The notes below the pieces were generated by a model. That model saw nothing but the letters and a program-made list of their open reading frames with translations, ran no database searches and was not told where the DNA came from. The position numbers and the translations under genes are program-made. Below are positions 19,980 to 29,392 of a stretch of DNA of 64,000 nucleotides, in pieces (the stretch's first letter is position 1; each line of letters opens with the position of its first letter). The stretch comes from Paraburkholderia sabiae (GTDB taxonomy: Bacteria > Pseudomonadota > Gammaproteobacteria > Burkholderiales > Burkholderiaceae), in NCBI RefSeq assembly GCF_030412785.1, contig NZ_CP125297.1:551745-615744 (forward strand). Reading direction: 5' to 3'.

Positions 19980-21185
19980 TCAAGCAGTAGAGGCGGATTT
20001 TGGTTGGTAAAGGGTGCCGTCGCGCAGCATGGCGAACAGCACGTCGCAGCGTCGTCGTGCGAGAGCGATGAGCGCCTGATTGTGGCGCTTGCCCTGCTGG
20101 ACCTTGCGCGGGTAATAGCCTCTTGAGAGTGGGTCGCGCAGGGCAGCGAAGGCCGAGAGGAAGAGCGCTCTCTTGAGCACCTTGTTACCCCGTCGGGACG
20201 GATGTTCGCCCCGAATGGACGAGCCCGAGCGTCGGGTGACCGGGGCGAGGCCGGCGTAGGCAGCCAGATGCGCGGCTGAGGCGAACGCTTTGTGAGCGAC
20301 TTCAGTGAGGAGTCTGGCGGCGGTCCTGACGCCGACTCCCGGCATGCTGGTCAGGACCGGCCAAAGAGGGTGTGCGTGCACCAGGCGTTCAACTTCGCTG
20401 GCAACTTCCTCGCGTTGCTTGCGCAAGGACGCGAGCTGCTGGGCAAGACGTGGCATGACGATGGTTGCTGCCTGAGTACCGGGCACGATCACCGCCTGTT
20501 CGCTGAGCGCCCGGACGATTTCGGCAGCCAGGCTCTTGCCCATGCGAGGTGCGAGTTTGATGAGGCGGTTGGCGAGTGTTTTCTCGCTGGCTGAGGCGAG
20601 CTCGGCGGGTGACGGATATCGTTCAAGCAGATCGAGCACGGCCGGATGGTCGAGGCGCGGTCCCAGAACCCGTTCCAACGCCGGATGGATCTGGGTGAGC
20701 AGGCCTCGAATGCGGTTGCTGGTCTGCGTGATCTGTGCCGCGAGATCGTCGTCGAAGCCGCACAGCATGGTGAGTTCGGCGAGCGGCTCGTCAGCCAATC
20801 GAAGTGAGCGGAGCGTATGCGGCATCGAGCGCGCGGCTTCAGCAATGATGGCGGCATCGCGGGCATCGGTCTTGGCTTCACCCGCGTGCAGGTCGGCGAT
20901 GCGGCGCATAGCCAGACCCGGTAGATATGCGACCAGGACACCTTCATCACGGGCGACTACCACGGGCAACGCGCCGATGGTGGCGGGCTGATCGACGACG
21001 AACAGGAGCTGGCCGTGCGTCTTGAGTTCGGTGATGAGGGCGCGCAGCTTGGCCTCATCGTTGGGCAGTGCCTTGTTGTACAGGCGCTTTCCAGTCCGAT
21101 CGAGGGCGACGGCATGATGATGGCCTTTGCCGACATCGACGCCGACGAATACGTCGACTGAGCTATGTTGTTGGTTTTCTTGCAT
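19980..21185 (-). CDS. IS110-family transposase (IS110 subgroup)
   Basis: 401 residues from ATG 21185 (MQENQQHSSVDVFVGVDVG), intact. The N-terminal RuvC-like DEDD domain shows VGVDVGKGHHHAVALD, FVVDQPATIGALPV and KTDARDAAIIAE. The C-terminal Transposase_20 domain shows SMPGVGVRTAARLLTEV and AAYAGLAPVTRRSGSS with the Ser nucleophile region. The longer start at 21263 is less likely. The long non-coding 5' side (21186-21430) fits the IS110 subgroup, where a guide-like RNA is encoded. Confidence 0.92.
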   Translation of the reverse strand: MQENQQHSSVDVFVGVDVGKGHHHAVALDRTGKRLYNKALPNDEAKLRALITELKTHGQLLFVVDQPATIGALPVVVARDEGVLVAYLPGLAMRRIADLHAGEAKTDARDAAIIAEAARSMPHTLRSLRLADEPLAELTMLCGFDDDLAAQITQTSNRIRGLLTQIHPALERVLGPRLDHPAVLDLLERYPSPAELASASEKTLANRLIKLAPRMGKSLAAEIVRALSEQAVIVPGTQAATIVMPRLAQQLASLRKQREEVASEVERLVHAHPLWPVLTSMPGVGVRTAARLLTEVAHKAFASAAHLAAYAGLAPVTRRSGSSIRGEHPSRRGNKVLKRALFLSAFAALRDPLSRGYYPRKVQQGKRHNQALIALARRRCDVLFAMLRDGTLYQPKSASTA

Positions 21186-21430
21186 CGAAGGCTTTGCAGG
21201 TTGAACGGTTTGGCCTGCAACATCGGTGGCAAGTCTCGGCATCCACGTTACGGACGGCCTCAAGATATCGTGGCCGAGCCCCTATTAGCGATCACCAGCC
21301 ACCCACCAGGCCCGGTGACAACACCCCCGGATCATGACTGCGACTGGGGGCGAGAATCATGCCGGGCCTAGCTGGCCAAATCCTCGATTGTCGAGGAGTG
21401 AAGATAGTAACAGGGCGGCCTGGCTGGCTA
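21186..21430 (-). ncRNA. Candidate IS110 bridge RNA / structured 5' non-coding region
   Basis: Upstream of the transposase the DNA holds nested inverted repeats: AGGCCCGG (21308) with CCGGGCCT (21362), and inside them CCCCC (21324) with GGGGG (21346). IS110-subgroup elements are known to make a structured bridge RNA from this position that guides target and donor recognition. Structure and boundaries are inferred from these repeats only. Confidence 0.4.
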
Positions 21431-22453
21431 TGCGCCAACGGCTGACAGGTTTTACGCTCAGAACGCTCTGGCTCACGTCGCCGACCACAAAGCAATCGAA
21501 TTGACGACCTGCTGCCCTGGAACGTGGCCGAAAAGTTGCCCACGCAACCCGTGTCTCTCCATCTATTTGCTGACCCCGGCGGCCTTCCGGAAGCTATCTG
21601 CTACTATGAGCGCGCCATCACTACTGGCCCTCGCATGAGCGAAACATCGCAAACGTCACACACGAGGCGCATATGCTCGTCTCGACCGCTTTATCGCGAC
21701 ACAGCCCGGATCGATTGTATCGACCCCGAGCCGATGCTGGCGAAAATCGATTTCGCTGTCACAGTCGAGCTTGGTGCCGCACTAAACCATTGATTTCAAT
21801 CATGCCGCCTATTTGCAAGCTCTTTTCCGATGAAAGGTGCAACGGTACACTTATGCCGTGATTGATAGGTCGACCGCTTCGCTGTTTGGCCAGTTACTTC
21901 GAGTAAACCAACTCACCGCGATATTGTCAGCCGCATTCGCTACGCTCGGTTCCCTCGCCCTGATAGCAGGGGCGAACACCTTTATCAGCTTAAGGTCGTT
22001 GCCTTCATGATCGCAAGAAGCGTAAGATTTTCACCAGTCGTACGATCTCTGCCCCCGAACGGTCAACATGCAAGGTGGGAATTTGTGTATTCACTGCAAC
22101 ATTCAAGAGGAATACGGTCGATAACCGAATGAAAGAGCACGGAGCCCGCGAAATCGGCGCAGATGTCGACGCAATTGCAGGCGCGCCGAGCCAGTCACTT
22201 GACAAGCTCACGATACTCTACGCGCATCCAAGCCATCATTCGGGGCACGCGTGGACATCGACTGCGCGAACGTTGCAGCAAGTGGTGGTCGTGAAGTGCG
22301 TGCATCACGGCGTATCGGTCCCAGTCTCAGAAAGTTTCGCGGGACGATGGGGCGAACGCAATTGTGTCGCAACCGCTTCAGTGCTTTTTTTGCGTGTGGT
22401 TATTGGCCATGTCGATTTCACGACGTATTTTAAACAGTCCTACCGTCATAAAC
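21431..22453. other. Non-coding interval upstream of the P450 gene
   Basis: About 1 kb without a gene I can support. Short frames on both strands show no family. No good sigma-54 site or complete nod box was found. The P450 promoter is presumably in the last 200 bases. Confidence 0.4.
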
Positions 22454-23740
22454 ATGTCAAATTTCGACCTGCCAAAATACATGGCAAACCATCTGGTTGA
22501 TCCGCATTACTATACCAACCCTGATCGTCTCCATGAAACGTATGCTTGGGCGCGCGCGAACAACCCTGTCGGGCGTGCAATGGCGGACGGGCATGATCCG
22601 TTCTGGGTCGTCACGAAATACGCCGACGTCTCCATGATTTCACGAGACACCGTCTCATTTTGCAGCGGCGAGTATTCTGTCGTCTGCCGGCCGAGAGCGG
22701 CGATTGAGCATGTCATTTCCGCAACTGGTAGTCCGAACATTGTCCGCTCGCTTGTGCATGTCGATGGGGAAGAGCATAAGAATCTACGTGCGCTCACACA
22801 GTCATGGTTCATGCCGAACAGCATCATCAAGCTTGACGGCCGCATTCGATCGCTGGCACGTGCGATGACCGAGAAACTGCTGCAGCGAAACGGACAAGTG
22901 ATCGATTTTGCGAACGACGTTGCATCCCACTACCCGCTGAACGTGATCATGGATATTCTCGGCGTTCCGCAGGAGGATACGCTGCGGCTTTTGGCTCTGA
23001 CCCATGAGATGTTCGGAAGCGAGGATGCGGAATACAAGCGCGAGATGCAGCGCCAAGGCGGCGCGAGCAGCGCAATGGGCAAGGCTCTGCTGTCCGTTGT
23101 GGCCGACTTCAAGGACTACTTCAAGCGCCTGACCGAAGACCGTCGGGCGAATGCGCGTAACGACATCGCGAGCGTACTAGCCAACGCGGTGGTCAATGGC
23201 CAGCCTATCGATGAGGCAACGCTTCTTGGCTATTACGTGATCATCGCCGCGGCGGGGCACGATACGGTCTCATCGTCCATCTCAGTCGCGATGTGGGCGT
23301 TGAGCCGCTTCCCTGATCTTCTGCCGCGCCTTCAGGCGGATCATTCGCTGATTCCGCAGTTTCTCGACGAAACCCTTCGCTACGCATCGCCAGTGCGACA
23401 TTTCATGCGTACGGCAACTGTCGACACCGACGTCCGAGGACGAACAATACGAAAGGGCGATTGGCTGATGCTTTGCTACGGCTCAGCAAATTGTGATGAG
23501 GAAGTCTTTCCTGAGCCGTTCAATTTCAATATCGACCGCAAAGCGAACCGGCATCTTGCATTCGGCGTTGGCGCCCACGTGTGCCTTGGTCAGCATCTCG
23601 CAAACATGGAGATGCGCATCCTGTTTGAAGAACTGATTCCGAGGTTGCGGTTTATCGAGCCGGCGGGTGAAATTGAATTCATCGCGTCCAACTTCGTTGG
23701 TGGTCCAAAGCATCTTCCGGTGCGCTGTGTGATGCAATGA
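22454..23740 (+). CDS. Cytochrome P450 monooxygenase
   Basis: 428 residues of a soluble bacterial (class I) P450. The I-helix oxygen motif AAAGHDT is near residue 267, the ExxR motif ETLR near 305, and the heme Cys loop FGVGAHVCLG near 376. No membrane anchor. The start at 22454 (MSNFDLPKYM) is preferred; in-frame ATGs at 22364 and 22409 would add a non-homologous-looking leader. No ferredoxin or reductase gene is adjacent. It is not in a recognisable gibberellin operon. It faces the iaaH/carboxyltransferase operon tail to tail. Substrate unknown; its place beside hormone genes suggests a plant-directed metabolite. Confidence 0.93.
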   Translation: MSNFDLPKYMANHLVDPHYYTNPDRLHETYAWARANNPVGRAMADGHDPFWVVTKYADVSMISRDTVSFCSGEYSVVCRPRAAIEHVISATGSPNIVRSLVHVDGEEHKNLRALTQSWFMPNSIIKLDGRIRSLARAMTEKLLQRNGQVIDFANDVASHYPLNVIMDILGVPQEDTLRLLALTHEMFGSEDAEYKREMQRQGGASSAMGKALLSVVADFKDYFKRLTEDRRANARNDIASVLANAVVNGQPIDEATLLGYYVIIAAAGHDTVSSSISVAMWALSRFPDLLPRLQADHSLIPQFLDETLRYASPVRHFMRTATVDTDVRGRTIRKGDWLMLCYGSANCDEEVFPEPFNFNIDRKANRHLAFGVGAHVCLGQHLANMEMRILFEELIPRLRFIEPAGEIEFIASNFVGGPKHLPVRCVMQ

Positions 23741-23976
23741 TTGCATCAAAAATAGCGAAAGAATGCTGCCACGAAGCCCGAGGACATGATTTGGTGGAAC
23801 CATCGTGAGTGGAATGGCGCAAAGCTTCTAATATTCTCAGAATCAGGCATCAGGAAGTCTGCCAATACTTGGCCGTTTTGACGAAAATATTCGAAGTGCA
23901 TCGCGCCTTGTAGTTCGCACATAATTATAAATCTTGACACTTTAAAAAGCAAACGATTGGGAAAATACGAGGTCGG

Positions 23977-25335
23977 TCATCTGTTGGGGAATAAATATTT
24001 AGTTATTTCGTCTCTCGTTTGTTCTATCTTGATGACATCGGTGATTAATCCACTAATTTTTAATAACTTGGGGTCTTCAATTTCTTTGGTTAGTGTTCGC
24101 GCTGTAGCCATGGCGTCCTCATCAAGGCTGGATAAAACTTTGTTCATCGTATCCGGGCTGAAAACGCCAATGTGCGCATGCGGATATGCCAGCACTGCCA
24201 CCGGGTCGAACCCCGGCCCGCACATAGCGTAGACACCGCCCGTGTAAGCTTTTCGAGCAACGAGAAGTAACTTCGGCACCTTACATTGAATATGCGATCG
24301 AAACAATTCTGCTGCCGCAGAGAATATGCCGCTTCGCTCCGCTTCTTTGCCGATCATGAATCCAGGGACATCAGCAACAAATACAATCGGAGTTTTGGTT
24401 TTCGCCGCGATGTTTATCATTTTGACCATTTTGGACGCAGATTTTCGATGGATTATTCCTCCGTTGTGTCGAGGGTTGTTGGCGATAACCGCAACCAGAT
24501 TTCCTTGGATGGTTGCATAGCCCGTCAATATCTCCATTGCGTGTAGTGCGCTTATTTCGGTCAGGCTGCCTTTATCGATGAAGGAATATAGCAAATCATG
24601 CATGTCATACGGTTTTCGGTGATCCGATGGTATCAACTTTTCAAAATCCGTCGGATCGGGATTTTGATATTCAAAAGCGCTGCGTGATCTGCCGTTGAAA
24701 ATGTCATTAACCAATTTTTTTAAGCATCGGAACAAGCCTCCTTCGTCATCAAATACCAGTTGAACCGAACCTGAGTCCTTGCTGTGAACGTTTGTTCCGC
24801 CTAGTGAATAGACGTCGGACTCCTGCGACAGCATGGCCTTCACCATATCCGGCCGACCCATACATAAAGCTCCCTTCTCAGTCATAAGTACTAAGTCGGC
24901 AAGCATCAGCGGTAAAGCAAGCGGGCCTGAAGTAGGACCGAGTATGGCGGAAATCAGCAGATGAGTTTCTGCGAATTCCGCAATAGATGCGCTTACCCGG
25001 CCCATTCCCGAGGGAGACAAAAGCAGCCTGGACATGTCTCGCGAAAGCACCTTTGACGTGTCGAAATTGCCTGTCCCTCCAGACTGGTCCTGAATGTAGA
25101 TCAACGGGGCACCGTTATTCCGGGCCTGAGTTACCGTGCTTATGATTTGCTTGGCAGTGCACCACTGGCCACTTCCTTGGAACTCACAGTCTCGCCCGCG
25201 ATTCATGACCAGAAACGTCCTTACTGAATTTATCAATCCTTCGCCGCAGATGAAATGACTCCTCTCATCTTGGTTGTGGTCAACAAAACTGTTAGGGTCA
25301 AAGAGCGCATTTATCCGCGTCAAGGAAATTTGCAT
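23977..25335 (-). CDS. Acyl-CoA carboxylase carboxyltransferase-like protein, orphan
   Basis: 452 residues with the two crotonase-fold halves of biotin-dependent carboxyltransferases (PCC/MCC beta, MmdA type): LIYIQDQSGG, ILGPTSGPLALPLMLADL, then VADVPGFMIGKEAERSG and KAYTGGVYAMCGPGFDP. Slightly shorter than the usual 510-530. No biotin carboxylase or biotin-carrier gene is nearby. It follows iaaH by 82 bases on the same strand and is probably co-transcribed. AT-rich compared with the nif genes, a sign of separate origin. Substrate unknown; an acyl-CoA carboxylase or decarboxylase role is the family expectation. Confidence 0.85.
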   Translation of the reverse strand: MQISLTRINALFDPNSFVDHNQDERSHFICGEGLINSVRTFLVMNRGRDCEFQGSGQWCTAKQIISTVTQARNNGAPLIYIQDQSGGTGNFDTSKVLSRDMSRLLLSPSGMGRVSASIAEFAETHLLISAILGPTSGPLALPLMLADLVLMTEKGALCMGRPDMVKAMLSQESDVYSLGGTNVHSKDSGSVQLVFDDEGGLFRCLKKLVNDIFNGRSRSAFEYQNPDPTDFEKLIPSDHRKPYDMHDLLYSFIDKGSLTEISALHAMEILTGYATIQGNLVAVIANNPRHNGGIIHRKSASKMVKMINIAAKTKTPIVFVADVPGFMIGKEAERSGIFSAAAELFRSHIQCKVPKLLLVARKAYTGGVYAMCGPGFDPVAVLAYPHAHIGVFSPDTMNKVLSSLDEDAMATARTLTKEIEDPKLLKISGLITDVIKIEQTRDEITKYLFPNR

Positions 25336-25417
25336 TTACCGTTCGCCCTCCCGACAGTGCGTGTGAGACCGGCTGCTACCGCTGTTGCTCCGAGCGGAGT
25401 TATACGGTAGCCCACTT

Positions 25418-26758
25418 TTACGAAATAAGAATTTCTTCAATACTTGTTGCCGCGGCCAGGAGAAGGCGATCTTGACCTCGCGCAGCGTCCAAACTCAGTC
25501 CCACCGGCAGTGACTTATTGGGCGCGACAGGAAGCGTGATAGAAGGCATCGCAGCGTTGCTGGCCAAATCAGTGTTGCGAATCACGTCTGCAAATAGTCC
25601 AGGCCGCCTGGCATCGATCAGACGCGGTACGCTACGCGGAACGGTTGGGTAAGCGATCAAATCAATGTCCCAGATGCTAAACAACGCATTCATTTCCATG
25701 CGTAAGGCAGCTATACTCTGGATAGCTGATGAATAGTCTCGGGAAGAGATAAGCTTTCCGGACAGATTGGTGTGAACGATATCGCGGACGTCAGTGTCAC
25801 GAATGTTAGCGAATACGGTATTTATCCTGTTCGCCCACCCCAGCGAAAGCAATGTCCGCGGGAAGTCCGTGAAAAATTCATAAATCGGAACGGTAAACGT
25901 TCCGACCTTGTTTAGCCTGGCAACAGCCGAATCATCGAGTTCGATGCATTGGAAACCTGCACGAGGCAGTCGTCTGATGGCGTGCTCGCAGTACTTTCGG
26001 ACATCATCATCCAGTTCCGTCCACATCGACGCCGGAAGGCCGATTCGGCGTCGGCTACTTTTCATTTTTGTCGGAAGTCGATCTTCCGGGGATAGCAACT
26101 CATATAGAAACTGCACATGTTTCGCTGTCTTCGTCAGCAGGCCGGGAGAATCCTTGGTTCGAGAAACGGGGATGATACCGGCTGAAGACCACCGACCGCT
26201 TGTGGGCCTAAAGCCGGTAATGCCACAGAAGGCGGCCGGTATCCTTACGGAGCCGCCGGTGTCCGTCCCGATTGCGATGGGAACGATGCCGGCTGCCACA
26301 GCCGCGGCGCAACCGCCACTGCTGCCTCCGGCCACATGTTCGGGAGCTGCTGGATTCACCACAGTCCCCCATTGAGGGTTGATCGATGTGATGCCAAAGC
26401 TAAGTTCATGCATATTGTTCTTGCCGGCGACGACAGCACCGAGCGATTTCAGCTTCCTGACGATAGAAGCATCGCGCTTGGCAATACAATCTTCCATTCC
26501 CGGTGTTCCCGCAGTGACAGGGAGACCTTTAACACAAATATTATCCTTTAGTGAAAAAGGAATGCCAAATAGTGGTGCACTTTTTAAGGCGTCGTTTGCT
26601 CTAGCAAAGTGCGTCTCTACGTCGCATGTACGAATGAAGCAGTTGAGTGTCGCCGCAGGTCCATCAGCGCCGAGTATGCGCTCCTGTATTTCAGTTGCTG
26701 ACAGTGCACCAGTCCGTATGCGATCGCACAGTGATTGCAGGGTGTTTTCAAAATGCAT
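25418..26758 (-). CDS. iaaH: Amidase, probable indoleacetamide hydrolase
   Basis: 446 residues of the amidase-signature family. The Ser-cisSer-Lys triad is seen as Lys in [10 protein letters not shown] (near 70), Ser in [10 protein letters not shown] (near 146) and Ser in [15 protein letters not shown] (near 167). The identification as IaaH (indole-3-acetamide to indole-3-acetic acid) rests on its place 30 bases after an iaaM remnant whose ends clearly match tryptophan 2-monooxygenase, plus the [15 protein letters not shown] block. It looks intact. With iaaM dead it would need indoleacetamide from another source, or act on another amide. Confidence 0.8.
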   Translation of the reverse strand: MHFENTLQSLCDRIRTGALSATEIQERILGADGPAATLNCFIRTCDVETHFARANDALKSAPLFGIPFSLKDNICVKGLPVTAGTPGMEDCIAKRDASIVRKLKSLGAVVAGKNNMHELSFGITSINPQWGTVVNPAAPEHVAGGSSGGCAAAVAAGIVPIAIGTDTGGSVRIPAAFCGITGFRPTSGRWSSAGIIPVSRTKDSPGLLTKTAKHVQFLYELLSPEDRLPTKMKSSRRRIGLPASMWTELDDDVRKYCEHAIRRLPRAGFQCIELDDSAVARLNKVGTFTVPIYEFFTDFPRTLLSLGWANRINTVFANIRDTDVRDIVHTNLSGKLISSRDYSSAIQSIAALRMEMNALFSIWDIDLIAYPTVPRSVPRLIDARRPGLFADVIRNTDLASNAAMPSITLPVAPNKSLPVGLSLDAARGQDRLLLAAATSIEEILIS

Positions 26759-26788
26759 ATTGCCTCAAATGCCTTTGAGAATGCGGTA

Positions 26789-27245
26789 TCAGTAACGGTA
26801 AACGCTGCGCACTTCGTCAAGCGGGTTACCCGGCAGAAGCTTCGCTCCTGTGCTGCGTATCATGGCGCATGCACTGTTCGCAGCCGTCTGCACAGATCCC
26901 TCAATCCATCCACCGGTGAAAGAACAGCCACATCCAGCCAGATAGAGGCCGGTATCCCTTGAAGGATCATTTCCGGCCTTGCTTTGGATCAAATGTTTGG
27001 GACAAATTCTTCCTCCAATGCGATCGCGAGCCTCAAATAATGTAATGTTGCTTACACCTGCTCGCAATAGTTCTGTGGCAGCCACAAGGCCGCTGATACC
27101 AGCTCCAACGAATGGCAACACGGGGAGCGGGCTTGCCGGACGGAAAGTAGCCAACTCCTCCTTCAGACTCTGAAGGCTGGAGGAAGGGAGCGTAGTCATA
27201 CAGCAGGTCAACAGTCGGCCACAAACATCGTGAGAAATTCGACAC
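26789..27245 (-). pseudogene. iaaM: Tryptophan 2-monooxygenase, internally deleted
   Basis: The 5' part reads TVDLLYDYAPFL, GGVGYFPSGKPAPRVAI, then after one extra base (near 27108) continues VGAGISGLVAATELLRAG and RDRIGGR, the FAD-binding N-terminus of IaaM. The next residues jump straight to the C-terminus: DTGLYLAGCGCSFTGGWIEG and GNPLDEVRSVYRY. Roughly 400 of about 560 residues are missing. GTG at 27245 is the likely old start. Remaining pieces match both ends of Pseudomonas/Agrobacterium-type IaaM, so identity is firm and activity is not possible. Confidence 0.85.
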
Positions 27246-27744
27246 GGTTCTTCATGGATTGTCTCCGTATGGCAATGCATCCGCCTATGGAACGATGGTT
27301 GATGTGAATATGGATAGTGATCTATTCCGTAGTCGATAAGTATGCAGCATGCCGCAAAATTCTATTCATTGAAGTCACGGTGAATGTGACCATATCAAAA
27401 GCACCGGGCGTATATCAAACAAATAATATTGATACTCGCACCAGGCTATTGGAGCGTCTTCGATGCTTTGCATCACGACATGCTAGCGGGTAATCGGTGC
27501 CTCGAAATTGCTAGGCACTTACACCGTTGCGAGCAAACGCCGGTGCCGCGCAGGATTGGCGCCGATCCAGGCTGCGGAGCTATCCGGAAGGCGAAAGCAG
27601 GGCTTCCAGAACGAGCCCACGTGATGGAAATCTTCCTCGGAGCAGTCGCGCGTATGGGCGCCGCGAGGAGAATATCCGTCGGCCAACATGTAGGCGCGAG
27701 CCCGAATTGCGGGATTTGCGATGGGTGCGCAGAGGTATGTCTTT
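27246..27744. other. AT-rich leader of iaaM and non-coding interval
   Basis: Upstream of iaaM the sequence to about 27430 is AT-rich and probably held its promoter; no clear sigma-54 or NodD site is seen. From 27430 to 27744 only unsupported short frames are present. Confidence 0.35.
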
Positions 27745-27832
27745 CGCGCTTGCTTTCGCTTGACTAGAGAATGAAAGGGACTTCCCCGTCCCGAGGCTGC
27801 GGCGGAAGCCGCGAGTCGGCATCAATGTGCCA
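27745..27832 (+). repeat. IS1111-type left-end repeat, copy 1
   Basis: About 80 bases around AGAGAATGAAAGGGACTTCC and GGAAGCCGCGAGTCGGCATC are nearly identical to 33747-33826. Both copies lie directly upstream of broken IS110/IS1111 transposase genes, so they mark the left ends of two copies of one element. Confidence 0.75.
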
Positions 27833-27876
27833 GGATGAAGTTGCGAAGTTCATCGACATCAGCGAGGGGGAAGTCC

Positions 27877-28732
27877 ATGCCTATTGTCACTATCGGAATC
27901 GATCTTGCCAAGAATGTATTCGCCGTTCACGGCATGAACGAGGCCGGCAAAGCGATGCTGGTCAAGCCACGTGTTCCGCGCGATCAACTGGCGATGTTGA
28001 TTGCGCATTTGCCGCCGTGCGTCATGGCATGAAGGCCTGTCCCGGTGCGCATCACTGGGCACGCCTGTTCCAGCAGCACGGCCATACGGTCAAGCTCATG
28101 GCGCCACAACCTTGTGGCGCCTTCGCATGTCTGGCAAGCGCGGCAAGAACGACGCGGCGGATGCTGCTGCGATCTGCGAAGCGGTGACGCGCCCAAGCAT
28201 GCGTTTTGTGCCACTGAAGGACGAACAACAGCAGGCAACGCTTTGCCTGCATCGGACACGACAAGGTTTCGTTGAAGAGCGGACCCGTGACCTACAACCG
28301 GTTGCGAGGCCTGCTCTCGGAATTCGGCGTGGTGCTGCCTCAGAGCCCGGAGAAGGTGCGCAGACACATCACGGAACATCTGGACACATTGTCTGGCTGG
28401 GCGAAGCGCAGCATCAGCGATCTGCTTGAGCATGCCGGCCATATCGAGGATCGCCTGCTCGAATACGACCGTGCGATCGCTGAGATCGCGCGTGAGGATG
28501 CGCGCAGCAAGAGGCTGATGCGGTTGCGCGGCATCGGCCCAACCACGGCCAGTGCATTGCTCGCCAGTATCGGTGCCGGGCACGACTTCAGAAACGACCG
28601 GCAGGTGGCAGCCTGGATGGGACTCACGCCCGGTCGATACAGCAGTGGCGGCAAGGCCCGGCTGGGCAGCATCACGAAGGCAGGCGACGCCTATCTGCGA
28701 GGCCTGCCGGTCAACGGTGCGCGCAGTCGACC
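27877..28732 (+). pseudogene. IS110-family (IS1111 subgroup) transposase, frameshifted
   Basis: Starts well at ATG 27877 (MPIVTIGIDLAKNVFAVHG), but the DEDD domain breaks near 28015-28030, again near 28110 and 28260. The parts continue in other frames (RLFQQHGHTVKLMAPQ, KRGKNDAADAAAICEAV, then LRGIGPTTASALLASIG and GLTPGRYSSGGKA). The end runs into an IS5 fragment at about 28732. Non-functional. Confidence 0.85.
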
Positions 28733-28965
28733 TATGAGAGCGGCCAACGTACGGGCTATGATGGTCATAAGCGCAAACGCGGCAGCAAGGTGTCCATCTT
28801 GCAGTAGACACGCTGCGACATTTGCTGGCCGTACAGGTGACGCCAGCAAATGAGCAGGAACTTGCGCAGGTGGGCGAGCTTGCGCGTCAAGTAGAGCAGG
28901 TCACTGGAGAAGCGGTCAAGGTGGCATTCGCGGATCAGAGATACACCGATGAAGACTGTGGAATG
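28733..28965 (+). pseudogene. IS5-family transposase fragment
   Basis: Reads GYDGHKRKRGSKV, then after two extra bases VDTLRHLLAVQVTPANEQEL and FADQRYTDEDCG, the DDE core of an IS5-family (IS427-like) transposase. Both ends are missing. Confidence 0.7.
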
Positions 28966-29081
28966 GCTGCGCCGGCTATCACGTTGCGATATAATTAGGA
29001 TCTCTAGACGTGCGTTTACGCCGTTCACAGTGAGTCAGATCTATTGATTGTCAGTAGCATACTCCGTCATGGAGTAGCGTT

Positions 29082-29135
29082 AACCATTTAAAGATCAAAT
29101 GGCGCCTATCCAAACAATCGATTTTCGGAATTTTT
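29082..29135 (+). promoter_or_regulatory. nod box (NodD binding site)
   Basis: The right half ATCCAAACAATCGATTTT is an exact match to the nod-box core (ATCNAAACAATCRATTTT). The left half ACCATTTAAAGAT resembles ATCCATTCCATAGAT with small changes. The site is 258 bp before the start of the hydroxylase-like gene at 29393, in the correct orientation. Confidence 0.75.
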
Positions 29136-29392
29136 GGAAATGCCGCATAGTATGCGACGCACCGTTCTGACGGCACGGTAATCCACGATGACCATATGAA
29201 TGTGGCGTGAAGGTAAAATTTGACGCCCTTGCCGGGCACGGATATCGACGCCGAACCGGACTTATCTGGCTGCGCTGAAGATCAATAACCGGTGTACCCA
29301 TGGTCCTCGGTGAAGAAGGTCGGCTCGTTTGGCGCAAGAATTGCGCCGACCGGAGGCAGGCACGTTCGGTCGATTTTCTCGGAGCGAAACAG

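Noticed and set aside
21704..21724. GATCGATTGTATCGA resembles the reverse of a nod-box core
   Set aside because: The outer parts of the nod box are absent and only an IS110 element lies downstream on that strand.
22010..22040. ATTTTCACCAGTC as a nod-box right end before the P450
   Set aside because: The ATC-N-AAACAATC part does not align without a four-base gap.
22454..23740. Gibberellin-operon P450 (CYP112/114/117)
   Set aside because: None of the partner genes (ferredoxin, SDR, GGPP synthase, diterpene cyclases) is nearby.
27395..27430. ATATCAAACAAATAATATTG resembles a nod box upstream of iaaM
   Set aside because: The core spacing is wrong, orientation points away from iaaM, and the left half does not match.
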